Source: Sphingobacteriaceae bacterium (GTDB taxonomy: Bacteria > Bacteroidota > Bacteroidia > Sphingobacteriales > Sphingobacteriaceae). Taken from it: DNA of 64,000 nt. Below, one piece after another: positions 17,650-26,894 of this stretch (its first letter is position 1; each line of letters opens with the position of its first letter). Under the pieces are notes generated by a model. The model saw only the letters and a program-made list of their open reading frames with translations, had not been told where the DNA came from and ran no database searches. The stretch lies in the NCBI GenBank assembly GCA_029266635.1, contig JAQSWM010000005.1, positions 248,001-312,000 of the forward strand, given 5' to 3'. The translations under genes and the position numbers were made by a program.

Positions 17650-19460
17650 TGAATATGAAAAAATTAATATTGTTACTTTTTACTGCAACGGTACTCGTTG
17701 CCTGTCAAAAAGATTTTCTTGACAAGCTTCCTAAAGATAAACTGGTTCCTGAAACTGTGTTTATCGATAACAATTCATTTAAGATTTATGCATGGTCTCT
17801 GTATGATCAGTTCGGCGGCTATGGAGCAAGCATCCCAAATGCCATGCAGTCGGAATTTATTACCGATAATATGAACGAAACCCGTCCGGCGGGCATTAAC
17901 GAGTATGCTTTTCAGACCAAATTTGTTCCGGGCCAGGGTAGCAATACTGCAACCCAGGTTCCTTCAAGATGGGATTTCTCCTACGTTAGGAAAGTAAATA
18001 TCATGCTCGACAATATTGATAAATCTAAAATGTCGAACGCTGATAAGGAACATTGGAGAAGTGTAGGATATTTTTTTAGAGCCTTAAGATATTACGATCT
18101 GATATCTGCTTTTGGCGATGTAACGTGGATCGAAACCTCTTTGCAGGATACAAGTAAGCTTCTTTACGAACCCCGCACTCCAAGAGATGTGGTAGCAAAA
18201 AATATGCTTGACAACTTATTGTACGCCGAATCTCACATCAAACCTGGTGGCGATGGAGTTAACACCATTAATACCAACGTTGTTAGGGCTTTAATTTCCA
18301 GATTTGGATTATTTGAGGGCACATGGCGGAAGTATCATGGATTGAGCAATGCAAATACCTATCTGCAGGCTTGTAAAGCTGCGTCAGAAAAGTTGATGAC
18401 GGCCTATCCTACGGTAATTTCAAACTACGATGACGTGTTTAATTCTGAAGATTTAACCGGAAAACCAGGCATTATCCTATTTAAACAATATGTAGCAAAC
18501 CTGTCAACTCATTCCAACCCAAGGTTTATAGGAAGCACAAGCTGGTTTTGGGATTTAACGAAAGACGCTGTGCAGAGCTATTTATGCACGGACGGTAAAC
18601 CGGTATCTACCAGTACTGTATTTGCGGGAGACCAGACGATGTACAACGAGTTCAGGAACCGCGATAGAAGATTGTATTATACTGTAGCACCTCCCTACAA
18701 GGTAACAATCACATCACAACCTGCATGGAAAAACACCACGAACCCTGCAGACGCTGAATACATAACACTTATGCAGCAAATTGGAGGAGTTAACAAAGAG
18801 TTGCCATTCGAACAATGGAGCAAAACCTGGAGTACTGGTGCTACCACAAGCCAGTCGCCGCACTTTAGGCTTTCTAATGGCGGACAAAACCAAATGACAA
18901 GCGAGTTGGGTTATCTGTTTTGGAAATTTTACAATCGCCTCCCACTTGACAATTCAAACAATTCAACCAACGATGCACCTTTATTCAGGATTGAGGAAGT
19001 GTACCTTAACTACGCCGAGGCGATGTTTGAACTGGGCGCTTTCGATCAATCGGTGGCAAATTCGACGATCAATAAGCTTCGGCCAAGGGCTAATCTTCCC
19101 AATATGGTGGTTGCACAAATAAATGCTTCGTTTGATACAAAACGTGACCTTTCTGTTGACCCCGTACTTTGGGAAATAAGAAGAGAGCGCCGGGTCGAAC
19201 TAATGGGAGATGGTTTCAGGTTCAATGACATTAAGCGATGGAAGAAAGGTAATTACGTTGACAAGCAGGCTCTTGGAGTGTTTGTGAAAAACTCAGATTA
19301 CGGCAATAAGCTTAAAATAAATGGAGGAGGTGCTCAGGGATATGTTGAATATTTCGGAAAGCCGCTGGGATGGTTGGATAAGTATTATCTGGAGCCACTT
19401 CCTACTCAAGACCTTGCTTTAAATCCCAAACTAGAGCAAAATCCTGGTTGGAAACCCTAA
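17649..19460 (+). CDS. SusD/RagB-family glycan-binding lipoprotein
   Basis: 603 residues with a lipobox (VLVAC, Cys19) and the classic SusD start QKDFLDKLPKDKLVPETVF. TPR-like helices and the C-terminal SusD domain (REERRVELMGDGFRFNDIKRW-like segment near residue 515-530) are clear. It captures oligosaccharide at the surface for the SusC channel. Its ATG overlaps the SusC stop (TAATG); an ATG two codons later is possible. A hairpin follows at 19471. Confidence 0.95.
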   Translation: MNMKKLILLLFTATVLVACQKDFLDKLPKDKLVPETVFIDNNSFKIYAWSLYDQFGGYGASIPNAMQSEFITDNMNETRPAGINEYAFQTKFVPGQGSNTATQVPSRWDFSYVRKVNIMLDNIDKSKMSNADKEHWRSVGYFFRALRYYDLISAFGDVTWIETSLQDTSKLLYEPRTPRDVVAKNMLDNLLYAESHIKPGGDGVNTINTNVVRALISRFGLFEGTWRKYHGLSNANTYLQACKAASEKLMTAYPTVISNYDDVFNSEDLTGKPGIILFKQYVANLSTHSNPRFIGSTSWFWDLTKDAVQSYLCTDGKPVSTSTVFAGDQTMYNEFRNRDRRLYYTVAPPYKVTITSQPAWKNTTNPADAEYITLMQQIGGVNKELPFEQWSKTWSTGATTSQSPHFRLSNGGQNQMTSELGYLFWKFYNRLPLDNSNNSTNDAPLFRIEEVYLNYAEAMFELGAFDQSVANSTINKLRPRANLPNMVVAQINASFDTKRDLSVDPVLWEIRRERRVELMGDGFRFNDIKRWKKGNYVDKQALGVFVKNSDYGNKLKINGGGAQGYVEYFGKPLGWLDKYYLEPLPTQDLALNPKLEQNPGWKP

Positions 19461-19470
19461 GTTAATTTTT

Positions 19471-19499
19471 AAAAAGCTGTTCCGCATGGGACAGCTTTT
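19471..19499 (+). terminator. Intrinsic terminator after SusD
   Basis: AAAAAGCTGT with a TCC/GGG extension pairs with ACAGCTTTT around GCAT. The short T run suggests partial termination, which would give the SusC/SusD pair higher expression than the enzymes downstream. Confidence 0.7.
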
Positions 19500-19533
19500 G
19501 TATTATTTGTAACCGGGGCATATCCTGCCTGGC

Positions 19534-22500
19534 ATGAAAAGAAGAGATTTCCTTAAAACAGCCGCTACTTCGGGCATAGTAATCCTGGTAACTCCAAAGG
19601 GTATCCTTGGTGCGCTTTCGTCAGAGGTAAAGACATCTCTTGCAGACGGATTTCTGAACCCGCCACCATCGGCAAAGCCAAACACATTCTACCTTTTCAT
19701 GAATGGCCACATCACAGCCGATGGAATTACACGAGACCTCGAGGCTCTTAGCCAGGCTGGCATTGGTGGGGTTCTCAACTATAACGCTGGCATCGCTATT
19801 CCAAAAGGGCCAGTAGGATACTTCAGCGATAAATGGTTTGAACTCTTGCAGCATACAGTTAACGAAGCTGAAAGGCTCGGGCTGGAATATTCCATGCACA
19901 ATTGCCCTGGCTGGTCTTCATCCGGCGGTCCGTGGGTAACGCCAGAAATGTCTATGCAAAAAGTTGTATGGACAGAAACAATGGTGCACGGTGGCAAGAT
20001 GATAGCTCAAAAGCTTCCTCAGCCCTTATCAACAAACAATTACTACCGCGATACCTTTGTTGTTGCATTTCCCTCTTTTCCCGGAGAGGACGTGTCATGG
20101 AAGGAAAAAATCAAATCCGCAACTACCAACAAGGGAGTTGCACCTATCGATGACTTCGTTAGTGGAAAGGGAATATTTCTTGAAAAGAGTAGCAGCAGTA
20201 ACGGGTTTCTTCTGCTACAATTCGAGGAGCCCTTATCGTTTGAGACTGTTTTGCTAAACGCGATCAGCAATGAAGCGGGCGAAGAGGTTATCAATTCTGT
20301 AGGTCCCTTTACTTTAGAGTCTGCCGATGACGGCAAAACATTTACCAAAATAGGAGTAATACCCCGGGTTTCTATTACAACACCCGGCAATTTAGACATC
20401 GCTCCCGTCACCGCCCGATACTTCAAAATAAGCACGCCGGCAAAGGTCAAGATCAATGACATAAATCTTTATTCCTCTTCGCGGAGGCTGCAGAACTGGG
20501 TTATCAAGGCGAACTATAGCCTTAGGCCTTCCCGCACCAGAATGGCCATTACTGCTCCCAACGCCGGCAAGCAACCGCCAACCTTTCCTCCTGAGCCGGA
20601 GTTTCGTGAAATGCCTGCCCAATATGTAATTGATCCAAAGAAAGTTATAGACATAACGTCTTTTATGGATTCAGATGGGCAGTTCACCTGGGATGCACCG
20701 GCCGGAAACTGGACAATCTTGCGCTTTGGACATACCAGCACAGGCGCTACCAACCGTGCTGCTCCCGATAACGGGCAGGGCCTTGAATGCGACAAATTCA
20801 GCAAAGAAGCATTCGATTTCCACTTCGATCAAATGTTCGAACGCATTGCTCCCATACTGAAGAACCTTGCGGTTAAAGGAAGAGTGGGAATTGAGATAGA
20901 CAGCTACGAAGTTGGCATGCAGAATTGGACCAGGGCGTTTCCCTCAGAATTTGAAAGGAGCAGAAAGTACAGCCTGCTAAAATACATGCCTACATTTACG
21001 GGGCGGGTAGTTGGCAGCAATCAGGAAACTGAAAACTTTTTATGGGATGCCCGGCGTGTGATGGCCGACATGATGGCTGAAAACTATTACGGCCGATGCG
21101 CAGAACGCTGTCACGAGAACGGATTTGTGTTCTATGGAGAGCCTTACAAGTTAGGGCCTATGGAGGGGATGCAGGCGGGTTCTAAAATGGATAATGTGAT
21201 GGGTGAATTTTGGGCAAGGGGCCAACGCAACAGGCATTCGCTCAAACTAGCCTCTTCCATACAGCATCTCAATGGTAAAAAAATAGTCGCAGCAGAATCT
21301 TTCACTGGTCACGGCATCTATTCGAAATGGCAGCAATATCCATTCGCTATGAAAGCAAGCGGCGACTTTATGTTCACTAAAGGGCTTACGCGGATCATCT
21401 TCCACACCTCGGCACATCAACCTCATCCCACAGCCAAGCCAGGAATGACCATGGGCCCTTTTGGCACCCATATTGACCGGAACGTTACCTGGTTTGATAA
21501 GAGTAAGCCCTGGCTGCGATATATTTCACGCTGCCAGTACATGCTTCAGCAAGGTTTAGTTGTAGCCGATCTATTGTATTTCACTGGCGAAGATGCGCCC
21601 GGCGAAGAGCTCGCCCTCAAGGAATATCCCGAACCAATTCCGCCATTTGGATATGATTTCGATTACATAAATGCAGAAATACTCCTTAACAAAGTCGGCA
21701 TAAAAAACGGTCGGATTACCTTGCCGGATGGGATGAGTTATTCTCTGCTCATCCTTCCGCCAAAGCCATCCATCACATTGCGTGTGCTGGAGAAGCTTGC
21801 GCAACTTGTGGGCAAGGGCATGAAGATGATGGGAGATCCGCCTACAGAATTATCAGGTTTGACTGATTATCCTGACGAGATGCAAAAGCTAAAGCAACTT
21901 GTCTCTCAAATTTGGGGGAGCGGCTCAGCTACCGTTTTCAGAACTGGCCCGCTTGATACGGTACTTAACAAATTAAACATTCAAGAGGATTTTAAGTACA
22001 CCTCTGAATCCAGCGATCCAGCGATAAATTATATCCACCGAACCGTAGATGGCAACGAGATGTACTTTGTCTGTAATCGGAAGCGAAGGCTAGAAAACCT
22101 GGTATGCTCGTTCAGGGTAAACGGTAAAAAGCCTGAGTTTTGGGATGCTGATACCGGCACGACTACTCCGATCTCAGTTTATAGCGAGAGCGCAGGCCGC
22201 ATCAATATTCCTGTTCAGTTTCAACCATCCGGCTCAATATTTATCGTTTTCAAAGAACCGGCAGATAAAGCAGCTTACAACTCGGTGCAAAAAAATGGCA
22301 AACGCCTCCTTGGCACCAGTCCCTTCGCAGCCATTCCGAAAGGCAGATATAAAAACGTTTCGAACAACTTTACCCAAGGCATTTGGCTCAAGCCCGAAAG
22401 TGACATAGCCGTAACAGGGATGGGAGTAATGCGGAGAGAAGATGTTTCGAGCTTTATATTTAGTCCCGCTCAAGGCGAAAAATTGTATGGCAAGGATCAT

Positions 22501-23571
22501 GCAATATGCGGCGCTACAGCCGGGCGAAATGGGGTGGTTGTTTATGAGCGGCTAACTGAACTGATCGATCCGGTATTTGAAGTTTTAAGGCCACTCGAAG
22601 GCTGGACTCATTTGGCGCTTGTTTACAAAAGCGGAGCACCGAGTGTGTACCTGAACGGGGCTCTCGTGGGTACGGGCAAGGCTTCCAAAGCAACCGTCCA
22701 TCCAAGCCTGAACGAGGAATATCAGGATGTTTATACTTTATTTTTTGAGGGAGACAGTGCAAAGCCGCAGTTCTTCAATAGGGTTTTATCTGAAAGTGAA
22801 ATCAAAAAGCTGGCGGCGGAAGTACCGGTTGAACAGGCTAAATATCCCGAGGTAGAAATATTGCCAACAGCACAGTCTGATCTTATTTTTTGGTCTAACG
22901 GGAATTACGAGTTGGGCCGTGCAAATGGCAGAAGCAAACAGGTAAGCGTTACAGGTTTGAGAGAGCCTGTACAAATTGCCGGCGAATGGCTTGTAACCTT
23001 CCCGGAAGGCATTGCTGCGCCGGAACAAATCAGGCTGCCAAAGCTGATGTCCTTGCACAAACATCCGGTAAACGGAGTAAAGTATTTTTCTGGTACGGCT
23101 TCTTACACAAACAGCTTTCAGGCACAAGTTCCTAAACCTGGCGAAAGAATTTACCTTGACTTGGGACAGGTGGAGGTACTTGCAGAAGTGGAGCTAAACG
23201 GGAAAAATCTTGGTATCGTATGGAAGCAGCCGTACCGGCTTGACATTAGCAGCGCAATCAAAAACGGGACTAACGAGCTGCTTGTGAAGGTAACCAATCT
23301 CTGGCCTAACCGGCTGATTGGCGATGAACATTTGCCCGAAGAGAACAAATATTCAGACCGGATTTTTGAAGGGCAAGTGGGTGGTTATGGAATTGAAAAA
23401 ATGCCCGATTGGTACATAAAAGGAGAGCCTAAGCCACCCGGCGGCCGCACGACTTTCTCCACTTGGAAGCATTTCGAAAAAGATGACCCTTTGCTCGAAT
23501 CCGGGCTCGTGGGACCCGTAATGCTGAGAGTAGGGAAACTAATAACGCTGGAGAAGCACAACGAAAAATAA
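19534..23571 (+). CDS. GH106-like glycoside hydrolase with inserted LamG domain
   Basis: 1345 residues with a twin-arginine-like leader (KRRDFLKTAATSG). The N-terminal part (about 45-900) has GH106 traits (FYLFMNGHITADGI, MHNCPGWSSSGGPWV, GIEIDSYEVG, FYGEPYKLGP); characterised GH106 members are alpha-L-rhamnosidases acting by inversion. About 935-1090 is a LamG/concanavalin-like domain (GIWLKPE... FFNRVLSESEIKKLAAE), and about 1150-1340 is a GH2-like beta-sandwich (VEVLAEVELNGKNLGIVWKQPY). It follows SusD by 73 bases and precedes the sulfatase by 15. Rhamnosidase activity is inferred; related families without tested activity share these motifs. Confidence 0.8.
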   Translation: MKRRDFLKTAATSGIVILVTPKGILGALSSEVKTSLADGFLNPPPSAKPNTFYLFMNGHITADGITRDLEALSQAGIGGVLNYNAGIAIPKGPVGYFSDKWFELLQHTVNEAERLGLEYSMHNCPGWSSSGGPWVTPEMSMQKVVWTETMVHGGKMIAQKLPQPLSTNNYYRDTFVVAFPSFPGEDVSWKEKIKSATTNKGVAPIDDFVSGKGIFLEKSSSSNGFLLLQFEEPLSFETVLLNAISNEAGEEVINSVGPFTLESADDGKTFTKIGVIPRVSITTPGNLDIAPVTARYFKISTPAKVKINDINLYSSSRRLQNWVIKANYSLRPSRTRMAITAPNAGKQPPTFPPEPEFREMPAQYVIDPKKVIDITSFMDSDGQFTWDAPAGNWTILRFGHTSTGATNRAAPDNGQGLECDKFSKEAFDFHFDQMFERIAPILKNLAVKGRVGIEIDSYEVGMQNWTRAFPSEFERSRKYSLLKYMPTFTGRVVGSNQETENFLWDARRVMADMMAENYYGRCAERCHENGFVFYGEPYKLGPMEGMQAGSKMDNVMGEFWARGQRNRHSLKLASSIQHLNGKKIVAAESFTGHGIYSKWQQYPFAMKASGDFMFTKGLTRIIFHTSAHQPHPTAKPGMTMGPFGTHIDRNVTWFDKSKPWLRYISRCQYMLQQGLVVADLLYFTGEDAPGEELALKEYPEPIPPFGYDFDYINAEILLNKVGIKNGRITLPDGMSYSLLILPPKPSITLRVLEKLAQLVGKGMKMMGDPPTELSGLTDYPDEMQKLKQLVSQIWGSGSATVFRTGPLDTVLNKLNIQEDFKYTSESSDPAINYIHRTVDGNEMYFVCNRKRRLENLVCSFRVNGKKPEFWDADTGTTTPISVYSESAGRINIPVQFQPSGSIFIVFKEPADKAAYNSVQKNGKRLLGTSPFAAIPKGRYKNVSNNFTQGIWLKPESDIAVTGMGVMRREDVSSFIFSPAQGEKLYGKDHAICGATAGRNGVVVYERLTELIDPVFEVLRPLEGWTHLALVYKSGAPSVYLNGALVGTGKASKATVHPSLNEEYQDVYTLFFEGDSAKPQFFNRVLSESEIKKLAAEVPVEQAKYPEVEILPTAQSDLIFWSNGNYELGRANGRSKQVSVTGLREPVQIAGEWLVTFPEGIAAPEQIRLPKLMSLHKHPVNGVKYFSGTASYTNSFQAQVPKPGERIYLDLGQVEVLAEVELNGKNLGIVWKQPYRLDISSAIKNGTNELLVKVTNLWPNRLIGDEHLPEENKYSDRIFEGQVGGYGIEKMPDWYIKGEPKPPGGRTTFSTWKHFEKDDPLLESGLVGPVMLRVGKLITLEKHNEK

Positions 23572-23586
23572 ATATAATCGATCATA

Positions 23587-25095
23587 ATGAAGATTAATCA
23601 ATCAATACTATTCCTGTCGCTGCTTGCATCAGCACACGCAATTGGGCAGGTGAAAAAGCCCGCTTCTAAGCTCCCAAACATCATCTACATTTATGCCGAT
23701 GATTTGGGATATGCAGATACCGGTCCATACGGCCAGCAGAAGATAAAAACACCCAACCTCGACCGTATGGCCAGGGAGGGAATGAAATTTACACAGCATT
23801 ATACCAGCACCCCGGTGTGTGCTCCCGCACGTTGCATGCTGCTCACAGGCAAACACGGCGGGCATTCTTACATTCGCGGGAATTACGAAATGGGTGGTTT
23901 CCCGGATAGCCTTGAAGCAGGGCAGATGCCGCTTCCCGAAGGAACTTTTACCATTCCAAAAATGCTTAAGCAGGTCGGCTATACCACCGGAATGGCTGGT
24001 AAATGGGGCTTGGGAATGGCAAACAACACAGGCTCGCCACAACGCCAGGGCTTTGATTTTATGTACGGTTATCTTGATCAAAAACAAGCGCATAACTATT
24101 ACCCAACGCACCTCTGGCAGAACGGAAAGTGGGACACGCTCGCCAATCCGCTTATCAACGTTCACCGCAAACTAGATTCAACAAAAGCTACCGATAAAGA
24201 TTTTGACTACTTCAAAGGCAACGTATATGCGCCGGAGAAAATGACTGAAAAGGCTGTTTCGTTCATTCAGTCCAATAAAGCAAAGCCGTTCTTCTTGTAC
24301 CTGCCTTACACCATTCCACACGTTTCGCTGCAGGCACCTGACGAATATGTGAAAAAGTACGTTGGCAAGTTCCCGGAAAGCCCGTACTATGGCCAAAAAA
24401 GCTATGCGTCAACCAAGTATCCCTTATCTACCTACGCTGCGATGATCACGTACCTTGATGATCAGGTTGGCATCATCATGCAGCAGATAAAGAAACTTGG
24501 CTTAGATGAGAACACTATTATCATGTTTTCAAGCGATAACGGGGCTACTTTCAACGGTGGCGTAAACGCGAAATTCTTTAACAGTGTAGATGGGCTCCAC
24601 GGCTTGAAAATGGATGTTTACGAAGGTGGTATTCGCGAGCCATTTATCGCCCGCTGGCCTGGTAAAATCCCGGCAGGAAAAACCAGTAATCTCATTTCTG
24701 TTCAGTATGATATGATGGCAACTCTTGCCGATCTCACAGGTCAGAAAGTTGAGAATACAGACGGTATTTCGCTCCTTCCAGAGCTTACCGGAAATTCAAA
24801 GGCGCAAAAACAGCATCCTTATCTCTATTTTGAATATCCTGAAAAAGGTGGGCAACTCGCTATCAGAATGGGCGATTGGAAAGGCGTGAAGGTTAACATG
24901 AGAAAGGATCCGAACACAAAGTGGCAGATTTATAATCTTAAAACCGACAGGAACGAAACTACAGATCTCGCTTCGCAGCATCCTGAACTCAGCAAACAAT
25001 TTGATGCAATCGTTAAAAAAGAACACCAGACATCACATATCAAAGAATGGGAATTTATAGATCCGAAATTTGATGGAAAAGCGATGGGCGAATAA
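23587..25095 (+). CDS. Secreted sulfatase (formylglycine-dependent)
   Basis: 502 residues with a signal peptide (about 1-20). The calcium-binding DDLGYAD (Asp38-Asp39) and the C-A-P-A-R sulfatase signature at Cys78, which is modified to formylglycine, are intact, as are GKWGLG and the later SSDNGA metal site (about 317-322). It hydrolyses sulfate esters, most likely on the sugar of the PUL substrate, in the periplasm. The maturase is not in the window. Which of the many S1 subfamilies it belongs to cannot be told by eye. Confidence 0.93.
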   Translation: MKINQSILFLSLLASAHAIGQVKKPASKLPNIIYIYADDLGYADTGPYGQQKIKTPNLDRMAREGMKFTQHYTSTPVCAPARCMLLTGKHGGHSYIRGNYEMGGFPDSLEAGQMPLPEGTFTIPKMLKQVGYTTGMAGKWGLGMANNTGSPQRQGFDFMYGYLDQKQAHNYYPTHLWQNGKWDTLANPLINVHRKLDSTKATDKDFDYFKGNVYAPEKMTEKAVSFIQSNKAKPFFLYLPYTIPHVSLQAPDEYVKKYVGKFPESPYYGQKSYASTKYPLSTYAAMITYLDDQVGIIMQQIKKLGLDENTIIMFSSDNGATFNGGVNAKFFNSVDGLHGLKMDVYEGGIREPFIARWPGKIPAGKTSNLISVQYDMMATLADLTGQKVENTDGISLLPELTGNSKAQKQHPYLYFEYPEKGGQLAIRMGDWKGVKVNMRKDPNTKWQIYNLKTDRNETTDLASQHPELSKQFDAIVKKEHQTSHIKEWEFIDPKFDGKAMGE

Positions 25096-25122
25096 TCTTA
25101 TATTCTGATATACATTACCTAA

Positions 25123-26256
25123 ATGGATCAAAACTCATATAACTTCAAAGACATACTAAGCAATTTTGAGATAAGCGGAAGCGCCTCAGAAATAAAGCCA
25201 TATGGCTCAGGGCATATAAACAGCACGTTTTATTTAAAGAACAGCGAGCCAACTCAGCCTGATTATCTGCTCCAACGGATCAATAACCACGTCTTTCCTG
25301 ATGTGCCGGGATTGATAAACAACAGTTGCGTAGTAATCGATCATCTCAAAAAAAAGGCAGTTGCCAACGGCGAAGACCCTGAGAAGGTAGTGCTTACGCT
25401 CATCCCGAGCATTGATGGTAGCTTTTATCACCACGATAGCGCCGGCAGTTACTGGCGCATGTACTTATTTCTGCCGGATACCAATAGCTACGATGAGGTG
25501 AAAACGGTAAAGCAATCTTTTCAGGGTGGTAAAGCGTTCGGGAAATTCCAGACTTTGCTTTCGGATCTTGACCCCAGCTTGCTCATTGAAACTATTACCG
25601 ATTTTCACAATATTGAAAGCAGGCTCAACAAACTACATGCGGCAATTGAAAGCGATGTTGTAGGTCGGGTAAAGGAGTGCCGGGAGGAAATAAACTTTAT
25701 TTTGGAGCGCACATCTGCCATGTCCACCATTCTCAATCTTGGCCGCGAAGGCAAGCTCCCAACTCGCATCACGCACAACGACACGAAGTTTAATAACGTC
25801 CTGCTCGACAAATCAGACCAGGCACAATGTGTAATTGACCTTGACACAGTGATGCCGGGATACATTGCCTATGATTTTGGCGACGCCATTCGCGTACTTG
25901 CGAATACAGCCGCAGAAGATGAAGCTGACCTGGACCGTATAGCTGTAGATGTTCCTTTATTCTCTGGTTTTGCACAAGGGTATTTGCAGGAAACCGGTCC
26001 ATTTCTCCGTGATATTGAGATCAGTTCGTTGATACATGGCGTTTTGCTGCTTCCCTACATGCAGGCAGTTCGTTTCCTAACAGATTTCCTTGATGGCGAT
26101 AATTATTTTAAAGTAAAATTCAGCCACCACAATTTACAACGGGCTAGGGCTCAACTTCAGTTTGTGAAAAAGCTTGAGGAGAAGAAGGATGAGCTGAAAA
26201 CCATCATACTCTCCATCGCAGACGCTTATAAAGCACCCTTAACTCCGGTAAATTAG
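25123..26256 (+). CDS. APH-fold sugar kinase, N-acetylhexosamine 1-kinase-like
   Basis: 377 residues, cytoplasmic. It has the aminoglycoside-phosphotransferase/choline-kinase fold with catalytic loop ITHNDTKFNN (about 216-225) and metal-binding VIDLDTVMPGY (about 238). The N-terminal SGHINSTFYL and QRINNHVFPDVPGLI match the NahK-type family, which phosphorylates GlcNAc or GalNAc at C1 (older records call these mucin desulfatases). It lies between the sulfatase and a CBM9-like gene with 2 bases to the latter, so its likely substrate is the HexNAc released by the locus. Specificity is inferred. Confidence 0.8.
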   Translation: MDQNSYNFKDILSNFEISGSASEIKPYGSGHINSTFYLKNSEPTQPDYLLQRINNHVFPDVPGLINNSCVVIDHLKKKAVANGEDPEKVVLTLIPSIDGSFYHHDSAGSYWRMYLFLPDTNSYDEVKTVKQSFQGGKAFGKFQTLLSDLDPSLLIETITDFHNIESRLNKLHAAIESDVVGRVKECREEINFILERTSAMSTILNLGREGKLPTRITHNDTKFNNVLLDKSDQAQCVIDLDTVMPGYIAYDFGDAIRVLANTAAEDEADLDRIAVDVPLFSGFAQGYLQETGPFLRDIEISSLIHGVLLLPYMQAVRFLTDFLDGDNYFKVKFSHHNLQRARAQLQFVKKLEEKKDELKTIILSIADAYKAPLTPVN

Positions 26257-26257
26257 C

Positions 26258-26893
26258 ATGGCGGATACGCTTCAGATTCCGTTTTTAGAATGCAAAGATG
26301 GCGCAGCGATAGGTGAAATCTCAGCTATGCTGGATAGCCTTCCACGAACTCCCATAGCCCATGCGCCCTGGGCTGAATTCCCGTATGTGCCGGAGGCGTC
26401 TTTCACTACCGTATGGACAAATGGCTTCTTGATCATAAAGTATTATGTGAAGGAGGAAGAGGCCACCGCCACTTATAAAAATAGCAACGACCCTGTTTAC
26501 GAGGATAGTTGCGTGGAGTTTTTTGTCTCAGCCGAAGGCGGATATTACAACTTTGAATTCAATTGCGAAGGCGTTTGCCTGGCAGGTTTTGGGGCTGGGA
26601 AAACTGACCGAACGCCCTTGCCTGAGAGTTCAATCAGGCAGATTCAAGTCCAAAGTGAGATAATACATTCACTAAATGGGGACGATTACTGGGAACTCTG
26701 CGTTCAGATTCCCTTCGAATTATTTAGTGCAGATAAGCCATCGCTGTTAAGAGAAGGCTTTAAGGCTAACTTTTACAAATGCGGGGATAATTTGCCTACC
26801 CCACATTTCCTATGCTGGAGCAACATCGACACGCCCGTCCCCAATTTTCACGTTCCTGAATTTTTCGGGCAGGCGTATTTTCAACAGAATTAG
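26258..26893 (+). CDS. CBM9-like carbohydrate-binding protein without signal peptide
   Basis: 211 residues, no leader. The segments WTNGFLIIKYYV, DPVYEDSCVEFFVS, YYNFEFNCEGV and YWELCVQIPFELF match the family 9-like carbohydrate-binding module found in Bacteroidota single-domain proteins. It begins one base after the kinase stop and ends one base before the convergent efflux gene. A cytoplasmic CBM9-like protein is unusual for glycan binding; its function is unknown. Confidence 0.72.
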   Translation: MADTLQIPFLECKDGAAIGEISAMLDSLPRTPIAHAPWAEFPYVPEASFTTVWTNGFLIIKYYVKEEEATATYKNSNDPVYEDSCVEFFVSAEGGYYNFEFNCEGVCLAGFGAGKTDRTPLPESSIRQIQVQSEIIHSLNGDDYWELCVQIPFELFSADKPSLLREGFKANFYKCGDNLPTPHFLCWSNIDTPVPNFHVPEFFGQAYFQQN

Positions 26894-26894
26894 C

